Assembly: GCF_003434055.1 (NCBI RefSeq)
Contig: NZ_QVEX01000004.1
Coordinates: forward strand, 1 to 64,000
Length of the DNA: 64,000 nt
Reading direction: 5' to 3'
Source: Enterocloster aldenensis
GTDB lineage: Bacteria > Bacillota > Clostridia > Lachnospirales > Lachnospiraceae
Shown: one piece after another, positions 35,311 through 43,700 of the stretch
Numbering within the stretch: position 1 is the stretch's first letter
Layout of the letters: each line of letters opens with the position of its first letter
Notes under the pieces: model-generated
Seen by the model: the letters and a program-made list of their open reading frames with translations, nothing else
Databases searched by the model: none
Told to the model about the DNA's origin: nothing
Made by a program: the position numbers and the translations under genes

Positions 35311-36825
35311 ATGGAGCAGAACGTTGTTTTGGAAATGCGGGGAATCAATAAGAATTTCCCCGGTGTAAAGGCACTGCAGAATGTGGATTTTACTTTGAGG
35401 AAAGGCGAGATTCACGCCCTTATGGGTGAAAATGGTGCCGGGAAGTCTACGCTGATAAAGGTGCTGACCGGTGTGGAGGAATTTGAGACCGGTACAATCC
35501 GAATTGATGGTCTGTCCAGCACAATCATCAACCGGTCGCCCCAGGAAGCGCAGGAAAATGGAATCAGCACAGTGTACCAGGAGGTAAACCTGTGTCCCAA
35601 CCTGTCCGTGGCAGAGAACCTCTATATTGGCAGGGAGCCAAAGCTGGGGCCCATGATTGACTGGAAGGCCATGAAACGGAATGCCCAGGAACTGCTTAAG
35701 AGCCTGGATATCTACATTGATGTGACGGCGGCAGTGGAGAATTACTCCATCGCCATCCAGCAGATGATAGCCATTGCCCGGGCAGTGGATATGTCGGCCA
35801 AGGTATTGATACTGGATGAACCCACCTCTTCCCTGGATGACGGTGAGGTGGAGAAATTATTCGTGCTGATGCGCCAGCTGCGGGACAAGGGAATCGGAAT
35901 CATTTTCGTGACCCATTTCCTGGAGCAGGTGTATGCGGTATGCGACAGGATAACGGTCCTCAGGAACGGGACCCTGGTAGGCGAGTATAAGACAGAGGAA
36001 CTGCCAAGGGTACAGCTGGTTGCCAAGATGATGGGTAAGGACTTTGACGACCTGGCAGCCATTAAGAAGGAAGGCATTTCTACGGTGAAGGAGGATGTGG
36101 TCATCCACACCAAGGGACTGGGGCATAAAGGAACCATCAAACCCTTTGACCTGGATATCCATAAAGGGGAGGTCATCGGGCTTACAGGACTTCTTGGTTC
36201 AGGCCGTTCCGAACTGGTAAGGGTCATCTATGGGGCGGATAAGCCTGACAGCGGGGAACTGACCGTGAAAGGCAAGAAGTTAAAGGCCAGCGCGCCAATT
36301 GATGCAATGATGCAGGGAATGGCGTACCTGCCTGAGAACCGCAAGGAGGAAGGCATTATCGCGGACCTGTCCGTTCGTGAGAATATCATCATCGCCCTTC
36401 AGGCCAAACAGGGCATGTTCAAGCTGATGTCCAGGAAGGAGCAGGAGGAGTTTACGGACAAATACATCGACATCCTCCAGATTAAGACAGCTGACAGGGA
36501 GACGCCCATCAAGCAGCTGTCCGGCGGCAACCAGCAAAAGGTAATCCTGGGAAGATGGCTTTTGACCCAGCCGGATTTCCTCATACTGGATGAGCCTACC
36601 AGAGGGATTGATATCGGAACCAAGACCGAGATACAGAAACTGGTGCTGAAGCTGGCTGAAGATGGGATGAGCGTGGTGTTCATTTCCTCAGAGATTGAGG
36701 AAATGCTGCGTACCTGCAGCCGCATGGCTGTGCTGCGTGACGGCGAGAAGGTAGGGGAGCTGGCAGAAGGCGAGCTGAGCCAGGATTCCATCATGAAGGC
36801 AATCGCAGGAGGAGGGGAAGAATAA
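35311..36825 (+). CDS. Sugar ABC transporter ATP-binding protein (CUT2, two ATPase domains)
   Basis: A 504-residue protein with duplicated ATPase domains. The first has Walker A GENGAGKST and Walker B LILDEPTSSLD; the second has GLLGSGRSE, LSGGNQQKV and LILDEPTRGID. This is the RbsA/YtfR layout. The atypical first signature and second Walker A are normal in this family. It ends on the first base of the next start (ATAATGG). Confidence 0.93.
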   Translation: MEQNVVLEMRGINKNFPGVKALQNVDFTLRKGEIHALMGENGAGKSTLIKVLTGVEEFETGTIRIDGLSSTIINRSPQEAQENGISTVYQEVNLCPNLSVAENLYIGREPKLGPMIDWKAMKRNAQELLKSLDIYIDVTAAVENYSIAIQQMIAIARAVDMSAKVLILDEPTSSLDDGEVEKLFVLMRQLRDKGIGIIFVTHFLEQVYAVCDRITVLRNGTLVGEYKTEELPRVQLVAKMMGKDFDDLAAIKKEGISTVKEDVVIHTKGLGHKGTIKPFDLDIHKGEVIGLTGLLGSGRSELVRVIYGADKPDSGELTVKGKKLKASAPIDAMMQGMAYLPENRKEEGIIADLSVRENIIIALQAKQGMFKLMSRKEQEEFTDKYIDILQIKTADRETPIKQLSGGNQQKVILGRWLLTQPDFLILDEPTRGIDIGTKTEIQKLVLKLAEDGMSVVFISSEIEEMLRTCSRMAVLRDGEKVGELAEGELSQDSIMKAIAGGGEE

Positions 36826-37877
36826 TGGAAAAAGTGAAGAAGATAACAGGATACCGGCTTTTTCTTCCGTTGTCCTGTCTGCTCATCGTATTGCTGATTA
36901 ACCTGATAACCACACCAACATTTTTCAAGATATCCATTACCAATGGAGTCCTCTATGGCTACATCATCGATGTCATCAACCGTGCCAGTGAGCTGGTGGT
37001 GCTGGCCGTGGGCATGACCCTGGTGGTGTCCGCATCAGCCGGTACGGATATTTCCGTGGGCGCCGTAATGGCGGTGGCCGCGTCTGTGTGTACCCGCATC
37101 CTTGCGGCAGGGGAGGTGTCGGTCAATGAATATGCCAACCCTTATATCCTGGCGGTTCTGGGCGGTCTGGCCGTGGCTGTTGTGTGCGGCTGCTTCAACG
37201 GTTTCCTAGTGGCGAAGCTGAAGATACAGCCCATGGTGGCAACCCTAATCCTGTTCACGGCAGGGCGGGGCATCTCACAGCTGGTTACCAACGGACAGAT
37301 TACATACATCCGTGTGGACTCATATAAGCTTCTGGGCAACAATATCCCGGGAATCCCTATCCCAACCCCGATTTTCGTGGCTGTGATTGTGGTGGCCCTG
37401 ACCTATGTACTTCTTAAGAAGACGGCCCTTGGCATGTACATACAGGCAGTGGGCATCAATGAACGGGCTTCACGCCTGGTGGGACTTAAATCCACCAAGA
37501 TCATCTGGCTGGCCTATGCGTTCTGCGGCCTGTGCGCAGGTATTGCAGGGCTGGTGGCATCCTCCCGTATCTATTCCGCGGATGCCAATAACATCGGCCT
37601 TAACATGGAGCTGGACGCCATTGCCGCTGTTGCCCTGGGCGGAAACTCGCTGGGAGGCGGAAAGTTCTCGCTGCTGGGTTCTGTCATCGGCGCCTATACC
37701 ATCCAGGCCCTGACCACCACCCTGTACGCCATGAGCGTGCCCTCTGACCAGATCCCGGTGTACAAGGCAATCGTGGTTATCCTGATTGTGGCTGTGCAGT
37801 CTGAGGAACTTAGGAAACTGAAAAAACGCATGATGGCAAAACATACATCCAAAACAGTGGAAGGAGGGGCAGCATGA
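36825..37877 (+). CDS. Sugar ABC transporter permease 1 (YtfT-like)
   Basis: A 350-residue permease with 8-10 hydrophobic helices and the BPD_transp_2 hallmark segments VSASAGTDISVGAVMAVAA and LDAIAAVALGGNSLGGGKFS. It pairs with the permease encoded by the next gene, which it overlaps by ATGA. Confidence 0.92.
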   Translation: MEKVKKITGYRLFLPLSCLLIVLLINLITTPTFFKISITNGVLYGYIIDVINRASELVVLAVGMTLVVSASAGTDISVGAVMAVAASVCTRILAAGEVSVNEYANPYILAVLGGLAVAVVCGCFNGFLVAKLKIQPMVATLILFTAGRGISQLVTNGQITYIRVDSYKLLGNNIPGIPIPTPIFVAVIVVALTYVLLKKTALGMYIQAVGINERASRLVGLKSTKIIWLAYAFCGLCAGIAGLVASSRIYSADANNIGLNMELDAIAAVALGGNSLGGGKFSLLGSVIGAYTIQALTTTLYAMSVPSDQIPVYKAIVVILIVAVQSEELRKLKKRMMAKHTSKTVEGGAA

Positions 37878-38899
37878 TGAAAAACGGTAATAAGAAAAAA
37901 CTGGACGGCAACTCCTTTCTGTTGGCAGTGACCATTGTACTGTTCCTTGCAATGTACATTGTGGGCATCATCATGTTCGGCGGCCGCGGATTTGCAAAGG
38001 TACAGAACTTCCTGAACCTGTTCATTTCCAATGCAGGCCTGATTGTGGTGGCTACCGGCATGACCATTGTCATGATTACCGGAGGAATTGATATTTCTGT
38101 CGGCTCAGTGGTGGCCCTCATATGCATGATGCTGGCATGGATGATGGAAAAGGCAGGGATTGGAGCGGTTCCGGCCATCATCATTGTGCTTGTGACCGGC
38201 TGTGTGTTCGGCCTGGTGCAGGGGTTTTTGGTGGCGTATCTGAAAATACAGCCCTTTATCGTGACCCTGGCAGGCATGTTCTTTGCAAGGGGCATGACCT
38301 CCATCATCAGCCAGGAGATGATAAGCATTAACAATGAAACATTTAAATCCATTGCAACCTTTAAGATGTACCTTCCGTTTGGAGGTTACCTGAACAAGAA
38401 GGGGATTATGATATACCCTTATATCTACCCCACTGTCATCATTGCCATTGCGGTTCTCCTGCTGGTTTTCGCGGTGCTCAAATATACCAAGTTCGGACGT
38501 TCCATTTACGCCATTGGCGGAAATGAACAGTCAGCCCTGCTTCTGGGACTGAATGTCAGGAAAATCAAGCTTCAGGCTTACATACTGGATGGTTTTCTGG
38601 CCGGACTTGGCGGACTTTTGTTCTGTATGAATACATGCTCCGGTTTCGTGGAGCAGGCCAAGGGATTTGAGATGGATGCCATTGCATCCTCTGTAATCGG
38701 CGGGACCCTTCTTACGGGCGGTGTGGGAAATGTGATTGGAAGCTTGTTTGGAGTGCTGATTAAAGGTACCATTGAGTCATTCATTACCTTCCAGGGGACG
38801 CTGTCATCATGGTGGGTAAGGATTACCATTGCGGCGCTGCTTTGCTTCTTTATTGTGCTGCAGAGTCTGATTGCGGCGTTTAAGAGGAAGAATAAATAA
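37874..38899 (+). CDS. Sugar ABC transporter permease 2 (YjfF-like)
   Basis: A 341-residue permease with VMITGGIDISVGSVVALIC and MDAIASSVIGGTLLTGGVG, the same family landmarks as its neighbour. Separate YtfT and YjfF-type permeases are characteristic of the galactofuranose-type CUT2 systems. It is the last gene of the transport operon. Confidence 0.92.
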   Translation: MMKNGNKKKLDGNSFLLAVTIVLFLAMYIVGIIMFGGRGFAKVQNFLNLFISNAGLIVVATGMTIVMITGGIDISVGSVVALICMMLAWMMEKAGIGAVPAIIIVLVTGCVFGLVQGFLVAYLKIQPFIVTLAGMFFARGMTSIISQEMISINNETFKSIATFKMYLPFGGYLNKKGIMIYPYIYPTVIIAIAVLLLVFAVLKYTKFGRSIYAIGGNEQSALLLGLNVRKIKLQAYILDGFLAGLGGLLFCMNTCSGFVEQAKGFEMDAIASSVIGGTLLTGGVGNVIGSLFGVLIKGTIESFITFQGTLSSWWVRITIAALLCFFIVLQSLIAAFKRKNK

Positions 38900-39021
38900 A
38901 CGGTGGCTGTTTGGCGGACTGGGGATTCCCGTCCGGGATATGCGCCAGGCAGCCAGGGAGGATCAGGGGCGGTTTGGGCGCTTGGTTTTGGAGGCGTGGC
39001 TTCTAAGACCATGACAGGCGG

Positions 39022-39126
39022 AAAGACGGGGGGATTGGTGCTGTCCGCTGAGAAATCTTGATGGACTTTCTCAGAGAACAGAACCTTGGATCCTTGCTTT
39101 GATGCAAGAATCCACCCCCGTCTTTT
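39022..39126 (+). ncRNA. Three-helix RNA structure at the end of the ABC operon
   Basis: An outer stem (AAAGACGGGGG with CCCCCGTCTTT) encloses two independent hairpins: CTGAGAAA/TTTCTCAG (39048-39074) and GGATCCTTGC/GCAAGAATCC with one bulge (39088-39112). The closing strand runs into TTTTC. This is more elaborate than a simple terminator. The rest of 38900-39269 holds the repeat at 39174 and no gene. Confidence 0.5.
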
Positions 39127-39173
39127 CGCATTCCGGCACAACATTGATCAGTATATGCGCAAGGCTGTGCCAT

Positions 39174-39221
39174 GGTGTGCCTGAAAATTCATTCCCGTTA
39201 TCTGTACGCCCCACTTAGCGG
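39174..39221. repeat. Inverted repeat copy A flanking degV
   Basis: Its reverse complement matches 40467-40513 at about 39 of 47 positions. Shared blocks include CATTCCCG and the nine bases CGCCCCACTT minus its last variants; both copies translate as KWGVQ-x2-GM-x-FQ. It lies just beyond the degV stop codon. Confidence 0.6.
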
Positions 39222-39269
39222 AATATTTGGGCCAAATCCGGGCTGTGGGTCTGGTGTGGGCGGATGAGG

Positions 39270-40112
39270 TCAGAGACGTAGGATTCCTATGCCTACAAGC
39301 CCGGGACCGGTGTGGACGGCCAGGGAGGGGACAATGGATTTTTCCATGATAAGCCGGCCGCCCTGGATACCTGAAATCAGCCTGGGGCGCAGGGCTGCGG
39401 CAGATTCCTGGCCCTGACCGTTTAACAATGCGGTCAGGCATGGGCCGCTGCCGGCAAATGTCCGGGCTTCTTCCAGCAGCCTGGACTGCCCGTGCCTTGC
39501 CCCGCGTATCTTGGCAACGGTGTAATAGACGCCGTCGTCATCACAGGAAATGATGGGCTTGATGTTTAACATGCTGCCTACCACGGAGGTGACCAGGCCG
39601 ATGCGGCCGCCTTTGCGCAGATAGGTCAGTGTGTCCATGTAATAAAACACCTTGGAATCCTTGACTTTTACGGGAAGTATTTCCGTCAGTCCGTCAAAGC
39701 TTTTTCCCTTCTCTAATTCCATGGCGGCCCAGACAGCCAGGATACCGGCGCCAAAGGATATGTTCCGGGTGTCCAGGACAAAGGAGGTCAGGTCCTTGTC
39801 CTGATTCAGGATGCAGCTCACCGTATTGTAGGTTCCGCTTAAACCGCTGGATATGCAGAAAGCCAGGACATGGGTGTATCCTTCTGATTTGATTTCTTCT
39901 GCCATGTTCTGCACTTCCTGGGGGCTGGGTGTGGATGTAATGGGAATTTCCCTGGGGAACCGCCGATAAACGGTTTCGGCCGTGATGTCCATGTCGTCAA
40001 TATAATCCCCTTCCGGGTAGATGACATGAAGGCGCATCACCTTCATGTGGTATCTCTGGACCAGTTCTTCTGATACATCGCAGCCAGAGTCAATTAATAT
40101 TGCAGTCTTCAT
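39270..40112 (-). CDS. DegV family fatty acid-binding protein
   Basis: A 280-residue protein starting TAILIDSGCDVSEEL, with the DegV landmarks YPEGDYIDDMDIT, TSTPSPQEV and FCISSGLSGTYNTV. DegV/FakB proteins hold fatty acids for phosphorylation by FakA kinase, feeding phospholipid synthesis. GGAGG before the ATG and a consensus-like promoter support expression. It is inserted between the sugar ABC operon and araR and is flanked by an inverted repeat pair. Confidence 0.9.
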   Translation of the reverse strand: MKTAILIDSGCDVSEELVQRYHMKVMRLHVIYPEGDYIDDMDITAETVYRRFPREIPITSTPSPQEVQNMAEEIKSEGYTHVLAFCISSGLSGTYNTVSCILNQDKDLTSFVLDTRNISFGAGILAVWAAMELEKGKSFDGLTEILPVKVKDSKVFYYMDTLTYLRKGGRIGLVTSVVGSMLNIKPIISCDDDGVYYTVAKIRGARHGQSRLLEEARTFAGSGPCLTALLNGQGQESAAALRPRLISGIQGGRLIMEKSIVPSLAVHTGPGLVGIGILRL

Positions 40113-40151
40113 GCCGTACCTCCATATGTAGTATTTGAAACTATATATTAA

Positions 40152-40180
40152 AGTATCTCATAATATATGGAATGTGTCAA
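40152..40180 (-). promoter_or_regulatory. Promoter of degV
   Basis: On the minus strand TTGACA, 17 bp, GATACT, about 40 bp before the degV start. It diverges from the araR promoter. Confidence 0.6.
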
Positions 40181-40213
40181 GGTAAAAGCTTGGCTGGTAT
40201 GTAATTCACAAAA

Positions 40214-40230
40214 TAAGTTGTACGTACATA
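40214..40230. promoter_or_regulatory. AraR-type operator 1
   Basis: TAAGTTGTACGTACATA contains the palindrome TGTACGTACA, the core of the B. subtilis AraR operator. An identical 17-mer lies at 40446-40462. This copy is 33 bp upstream of the araR -35 box. Confidence 0.75.
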
Positions 40231-40263
40231 TTTTTACCGATACTAAAAAGTTATCAATACTTA

Positions 40264-40292
40264 TTGACAATGATAGATGAAAAATGTATAGT
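40264..40292 (+). promoter_or_regulatory. Promoter of the araR-araA operon
   Basis: TTGACA, 17 bp, TATAGT. It lies between the two AraR-type operators, leaving a leader of about 290 bases before araR. Confidence 0.75.
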
Positions 40293-40445
40293 AAGGGTAT
40301 ACGGGATTTATTGGGTAAATGAACGGAATTAATTGGAAGATTTATGGGATAATCAGTGAAAAATACTTATGTCTGCATAATCCGGTTGGCAGGATTCCCT
40401 GAGCGTTGGGAGATGGAGAAGAATGCATGGGATGCTGGTACAGAC

Positions 40446-40462
40446 TAAGTTGTACGTACATA
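40446..40462. promoter_or_regulatory. AraR-type operator 2
   Basis: An exact copy of the 17-mer at 40214-40230, centred 232 bp away, close to 22 turns of DNA. It lies within the transcribed leader, so looping or roadblock repression is possible. Confidence 0.75.
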
Positions 40463-40466
40463 AATG

Positions 40467-40513
40467 CCGCGAAGTGGGGCGTGCAGATGGCGGGAATGGA
40501 TTTTCAAACACGC
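40467..40513. repeat. Inverted repeat copy B flanking degV
   Basis: A diverged reverse-complement copy of 39174-39221 (about 83% identity), starting five bases after AraR operator 2. It is open in the araR frame but lies upstream of the preferred araR start. Confidence 0.6.
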
Positions 40514-40591
40514 GCTAGGATCTGTGATTCGATGGATGCAGGTATGTCCGGGGGACCGGGGATTAATAAGAAAAAGGATCAGGGATTGCTT

Positions 40592-41686
40592 ATGGGGATA
40601 CAGGAGCCTAAGTATAAGACGGTTTATAACTGGGTTGTCAATCATATTAACAGCGGGGAGCTGAAGGCGGGAGACAGGCTTCCTTCGGAAAATGAGCTTA
40701 GCGCCAGGTTTGGACTGAGCCGTCAGACCATCCGCCATGCCATTGACCTTATGGAGCAGCAGAAGCTGGTGACCAGGATCAGGGGCAGCGGGACATATGT
40801 GGGCGGGGAGGTCAGGCAGGGCCGCAGGGAGCGGTACATGAATATTGCGGTCATCAGCACGTATGTGGACAGTTATGTGTTCCCCACCGTGTTAAGGGAG
40901 ATAGAGAGCGTGCTGTCCGGGAAGGGGTATACGACCCAGATCGCATTTACAGGCAACCGGGTTGTCAGGGAGCAGGAGATATTAAGCAACCTGATTGATA
41001 AGGATATCATTGACGGGCTGATTGTGGAACCGGCTAAAAGCGCCCTGCCGAATCCGAACCTGCACTATTACAGGGAATTGATGAAGCGGCAGATACCTAT
41101 CCTATTTTTTAACAGCAATTATCCGGAACTGGGATTGCCCTATGTGGCCATGGATGATGTCCGGGTGGGGAGGAAGGCCGTGGAGTATCTGGTGAAGGCC
41201 GGACACAGACGGATTGGGGGCATCTTCAAATGTGATGACGGCCAGGGACTCCTCCGGTATAAAGGATTCATGCAGGGGATGCAGGAAGCCGGCCTGAGGG
41301 TAAAGGACGGCAATGTTGTGTGGATTGATTCGGAAGATCTGGTGGATATGGAGTATTGGCAGGAGTATCTGTTTTGCAGGATTGGGGACTGCTCGGCCCT
41401 TGTATGTTATAATGATGAGGTTGCATATATACTTTCCGGAATCTGCAAAAGGCGGGGAATCCGTATCCCGGACCAGCTTTCCCTGATCGGTATTGATAAT
41501 TCCGAGCTTTCCACCCTGGCCGATGTGCAGATAACATCCCTTCCTTATCCCATGGAGGAACTGGGCAGGAAGGCGGCGGAGAATATTGTGAAGATGATTG
41601 GGAATCCGTGTTTTGACGGGAATCACCTGTTTGATTCAGATGTGGTGGAGCGGGATTCTGTGAAGATACTTGGCGGCGGCAGCTAA
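40592..41686 (+). CDS. araR: AraR arabinose repressor (GntR HTH plus LacI-type sensor)
   Basis: About 364 residues. The N-terminal GntR winged helix (~5-70) reads DRLPSENELSARFGLSRQTI. A LacI/PBP1-type effector domain follows (~85-364), with VISTYVDSYVFPTVLREIE, VAMDDVRVGRKAVEYL and LIGIDNSEL. This chimeric layout is that of B. subtilis AraR, which dissociates from DNA on binding L-arabinose. The frame is open back to 40406, but that extension contains the repeat and operator and is probably not translated. It heads the arabinose operon and should autoregulate. Confidence 0.9.
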   Translation: MGIQEPKYKTVYNWVVNHINSGELKAGDRLPSENELSARFGLSRQTIRHAIDLMEQQKLVTRIRGSGTYVGGEVRQGRRERYMNIAVISTYVDSYVFPTVLREIESVLSGKGYTTQIAFTGNRVVREQEILSNLIDKDIIDGLIVEPAKSALPNPNLHYYRELMKRQIPILFFNSNYPELGLPYVAMDDVRVGRKAVEYLVKAGHRRIGGIFKCDDGQGLLRYKGFMQGMQEAGLRVKDGNVVWIDSEDLVDMEYWQEYLFCRIGDCSALVCYNDEVAYILSGICKRRGIRIPDQLSLIGIDNSELSTLADVQITSLPYPMEELGRKAAENIVKMIGNPCFDGNHLFDSDVVERDSVKILGGGS

Positions 41687-41699
41687 AAGGAGGCGGCTT

Positions 41700-42065
41700 A
41701 TGGAAAAAGGGAAGGACCGGGGAGGAGCAAAACCTCTTCAGGCAACAGTGGTCATACGCCTGATTGCAGGAGGGTACCTGGTGTATCTGGCTCATGATCT
41801 ATTTAAGATTTATCTTAATCCCGCGGAGGGCGGGAAGATTTACCAGCTGGGAAGCGCTGCGTTCTTCTTTGCAGTGGGGGCAGGACTGGCTGTCTGGGCT
41901 GGCATGAAGCTTATAAAAGGTGATTATGTGAAAAACGGTGAACGTGCCCGGGACGGGGAAACGCAGCCAGGAGCAGATGAGGCGGCTGCGGACGAATCGG
42001 CTGAGGCAGAGGACACCGGAAAAATAATAAATATTCAGGAGGACGATGGAAATGATAGGAGTTAA
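41700..42065 (+). CDS. Small two-TM membrane protein in the arabinose operon
   Basis: A 121-residue protein. TM1 is ~18-36 (TVVIRLIAGGYLVYLAHDL) and TM2 ~48-68 (LGSAAFFFAVGAGLAVWAG), followed by a ~45-residue acidic Ala/Glu/Asp-rich tail. AAAGGAGG is 8 bases before the ATG. It is wedged between araR and araA and overlaps araA by 14 bp. I do not recognise a function. A role at the membrane in arabinose uptake is possible but unsupported beyond position. Confidence 0.7.
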   Translation: MEKGKDRGGAKPLQATVVIRLIAGGYLVYLAHDLFKIYLNPAEGGKIYQLGSAAFFFAVGAGLAVWAGMKLIKGDYVKNGERARDGETQPGADEAAADESAEAEDTGKIINIQEDDGNDRS

Positions 42066-43548
42066 GAGTTATAAGTTCTGGTTCTGTACCGGCTCTCAGG
42101 ATCTGTATGGGGATGAATGCCTGGCGCATGTGGCAGAACATTCCAGGATGATTGTAGACAACCTGAACCAGTCAGGCATCCTGCCCTATGAGGTGGTGTG
42201 GAAACCAACCCTGATTACAAATGAATTGATTCGTAAAACCTTTAATGAGGCTAATTCAGATGAAGAATGCGCGGGCGTCATCACTTGGATGCATACATTT
42301 TCACCGGCTAAGTCATGGATCCTGGGACTTCAGGAGTTCAGGAAGCCCCTGATGCATTTCCACACACAGTTCAACCAGGAGATTCCATATGATACCATTG
42401 ATATGGATTTCATGAATGAGAACCAGTCCGCCCACGGGGACAGGGAATATGGCCACATGGTTACCCGCATGGGCATTGAGCGCAAGGTAATCGTGGGACA
42501 CTGGAGCGATGAGAAGGTGCAGGGACGCATTGCCGGTTGGATGCGCACTGCGGTGGGCATCATGGAGAGCAGCCATGTACGGGTGGCCAGGTTTGCCGAC
42601 AACATGAGGAATGTAGCGGTTACCGAGGGTGATAAGGTAGAGGCCCAGATGAAGTTTGGCTGGGAAGTGGATGCATATCCTGTGAACGAGCTGTGCGAAT
42701 ATGTGAAGGCGGTTCCGAAGGGGGATATCACAGCCCTGCTGGATGAGTATTACAGCAGGTACACCATCCTGTTAGAGGGAAGGGATCCCGAGGAATTCAG
42801 GCGCCATGTGGCTGTCCAGGCCCAGATTGAGGCTGGCCTTGAGAAGTTCCTTGTTGAGAAGGATTATCATGCGGTTGTCACGCATTTCGGGGATTTAGGA
42901 GAGCTGCAGCAGCTTCCCGGCCTGGCCATCCAGAGGCTGATGGAAAAAGGCTACGGATTCGGCGGGGAAGGCGACTGGAAGACGGCCGCCATGGTTAGGC
43001 TGATGAAAATCATGACCCAGGGCGTGAAGGACGCGAAGGGCACCTCCTTTATGGAGGATTATACATATAACCTGGTTCCGGGCAAGGAAGGAATCCTGGA
43101 AGCCCATATGCTGGAGGTCTGCCCGTCCATTGCTGACGGGGAAATCAGCATCAAGGTGAATCCGCTGTCCATGGGGGACAGGGAAGACCCTGCAAGGTTG
43201 GTGTTTACATCCAAGACAGGACATGGAATCGCCGCCTCACTGGTGGATCTGGGAACCAGGTTCCGCCTGATCATCAATGATGTGGAATGCAAAAAGACAG
43301 AAAAGCCGATGCCTAAGCTTCCGGTCGCAACCGCATTCTGGACGCCGGAGCCAAGCCTGGCAACAGGAGCCGAGGCCTGGATCCTGGCAGGAGGCGCCCA
43401 CCATACTGCATTCTCCTATGACCTGACAGCAGAGCAGATGGGCGACTGGGCAGATTCCATGGGCATCGAGGTCGTGTATATTGATAAGGATACAACCATC
43501 AGGGGCCTGAAAAACGAACTGCGCTGGAACGCAGCAGCTTACAGATAG
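42052..43548 (+). CDS. araA: L-arabinose isomerase
   Basis: A 498-residue cytosolic enzyme of normal length converting L-arabinose to L-ribulose, usually Mn2+-dependent. The opening FWFCTGSQDLYGDE, MHTFSPAKSWILGL, FGGEGDWKTAAMVRLMK and AGGAHHTAFSYDL contain family metal and substrate residues. AGGAGG lies nine bases before the ATG at 42052 but only three before the in-frame ATG at 42046, so the later start is favoured. The FGGY kinase and araD complete the pathway downstream. Confidence 0.96.
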   Translation: MIGVKSYKFWFCTGSQDLYGDECLAHVAEHSRMIVDNLNQSGILPYEVVWKPTLITNELIRKTFNEANSDEECAGVITWMHTFSPAKSWILGLQEFRKPLMHFHTQFNQEIPYDTIDMDFMNENQSAHGDREYGHMVTRMGIERKVIVGHWSDEKVQGRIAGWMRTAVGIMESSHVRVARFADNMRNVAVTEGDKVEAQMKFGWEVDAYPVNELCEYVKAVPKGDITALLDEYYSRYTILLEGRDPEEFRRHVAVQAQIEAGLEKFLVEKDYHAVVTHFGDLGELQQLPGLAIQRLMEKGYGFGGEGDWKTAAMVRLMKIMTQGVKDAKGTSFMEDYTYNLVPGKEGILEAHMLEVCPSIADGEISIKVNPLSMGDREDPARLVFTSKTGHGIAASLVDLGTRFRLIINDVECKKTEKPMPKLPVATAFWTPEPSLATGAEAWILAGGAHHTAFSYDLTAEQMGDWADSMGIEVVYIDKDTTIRGLKNELRWNAAAYR

Positions 43549-43562
43549 GAGGACGCGGGTGA

Positions 43563-43590
43563 AGCCGCAGCCAGGATGACGGCTGCGGCT
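43563..43590 (+). repeat. Intercistronic hairpin after araA
   Basis: AGCCGCAGCC and GGCTGCGGCT form a perfect 10-bp stem with an 8-base loop. No T-run follows, so it may stabilise araA mRNA or slow polymerase rather than terminate. Confidence 0.6.
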
Positions 43591-43629
43591 CCCGGTGTTT
43601 CCGTGTTGTATTCAGGCGGCACGGAGCCT

Positions 43630-43642
43630 GGGGGGGGGGGGG
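43630..43642 (+). repeat. Run of 13 consecutive G residues
   Basis: A G13 homopolymer in the araA-kinase gap, 58 bp before the kinase ATG. Such tracts slip readily during replication and can form G-quadruplexes. Sequencing error in tract length is possible. Confidence 0.7.
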
Positions 43643-43700
43643 TTGAAACCGTGCTGTAAGATTCCGGATTGTAAATCAACGTTTGACGGAGGGGTAATTC

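Noticed and set aside
39148..39441. Minus-strand ORF of 97 residues overlapping the degV end
   Set aside because: It is an out-of-frame shadow of degV extended through the repeat copy; only the repeat segment is meaningful.
40406..40591. N-terminal extension of AraR by 62 residues
   Set aside because: The extension lies over AraR operator 2 and the diverged inverted repeat, has no good ribosome binding site, and precedes the standard GntR-domain start at 40592.
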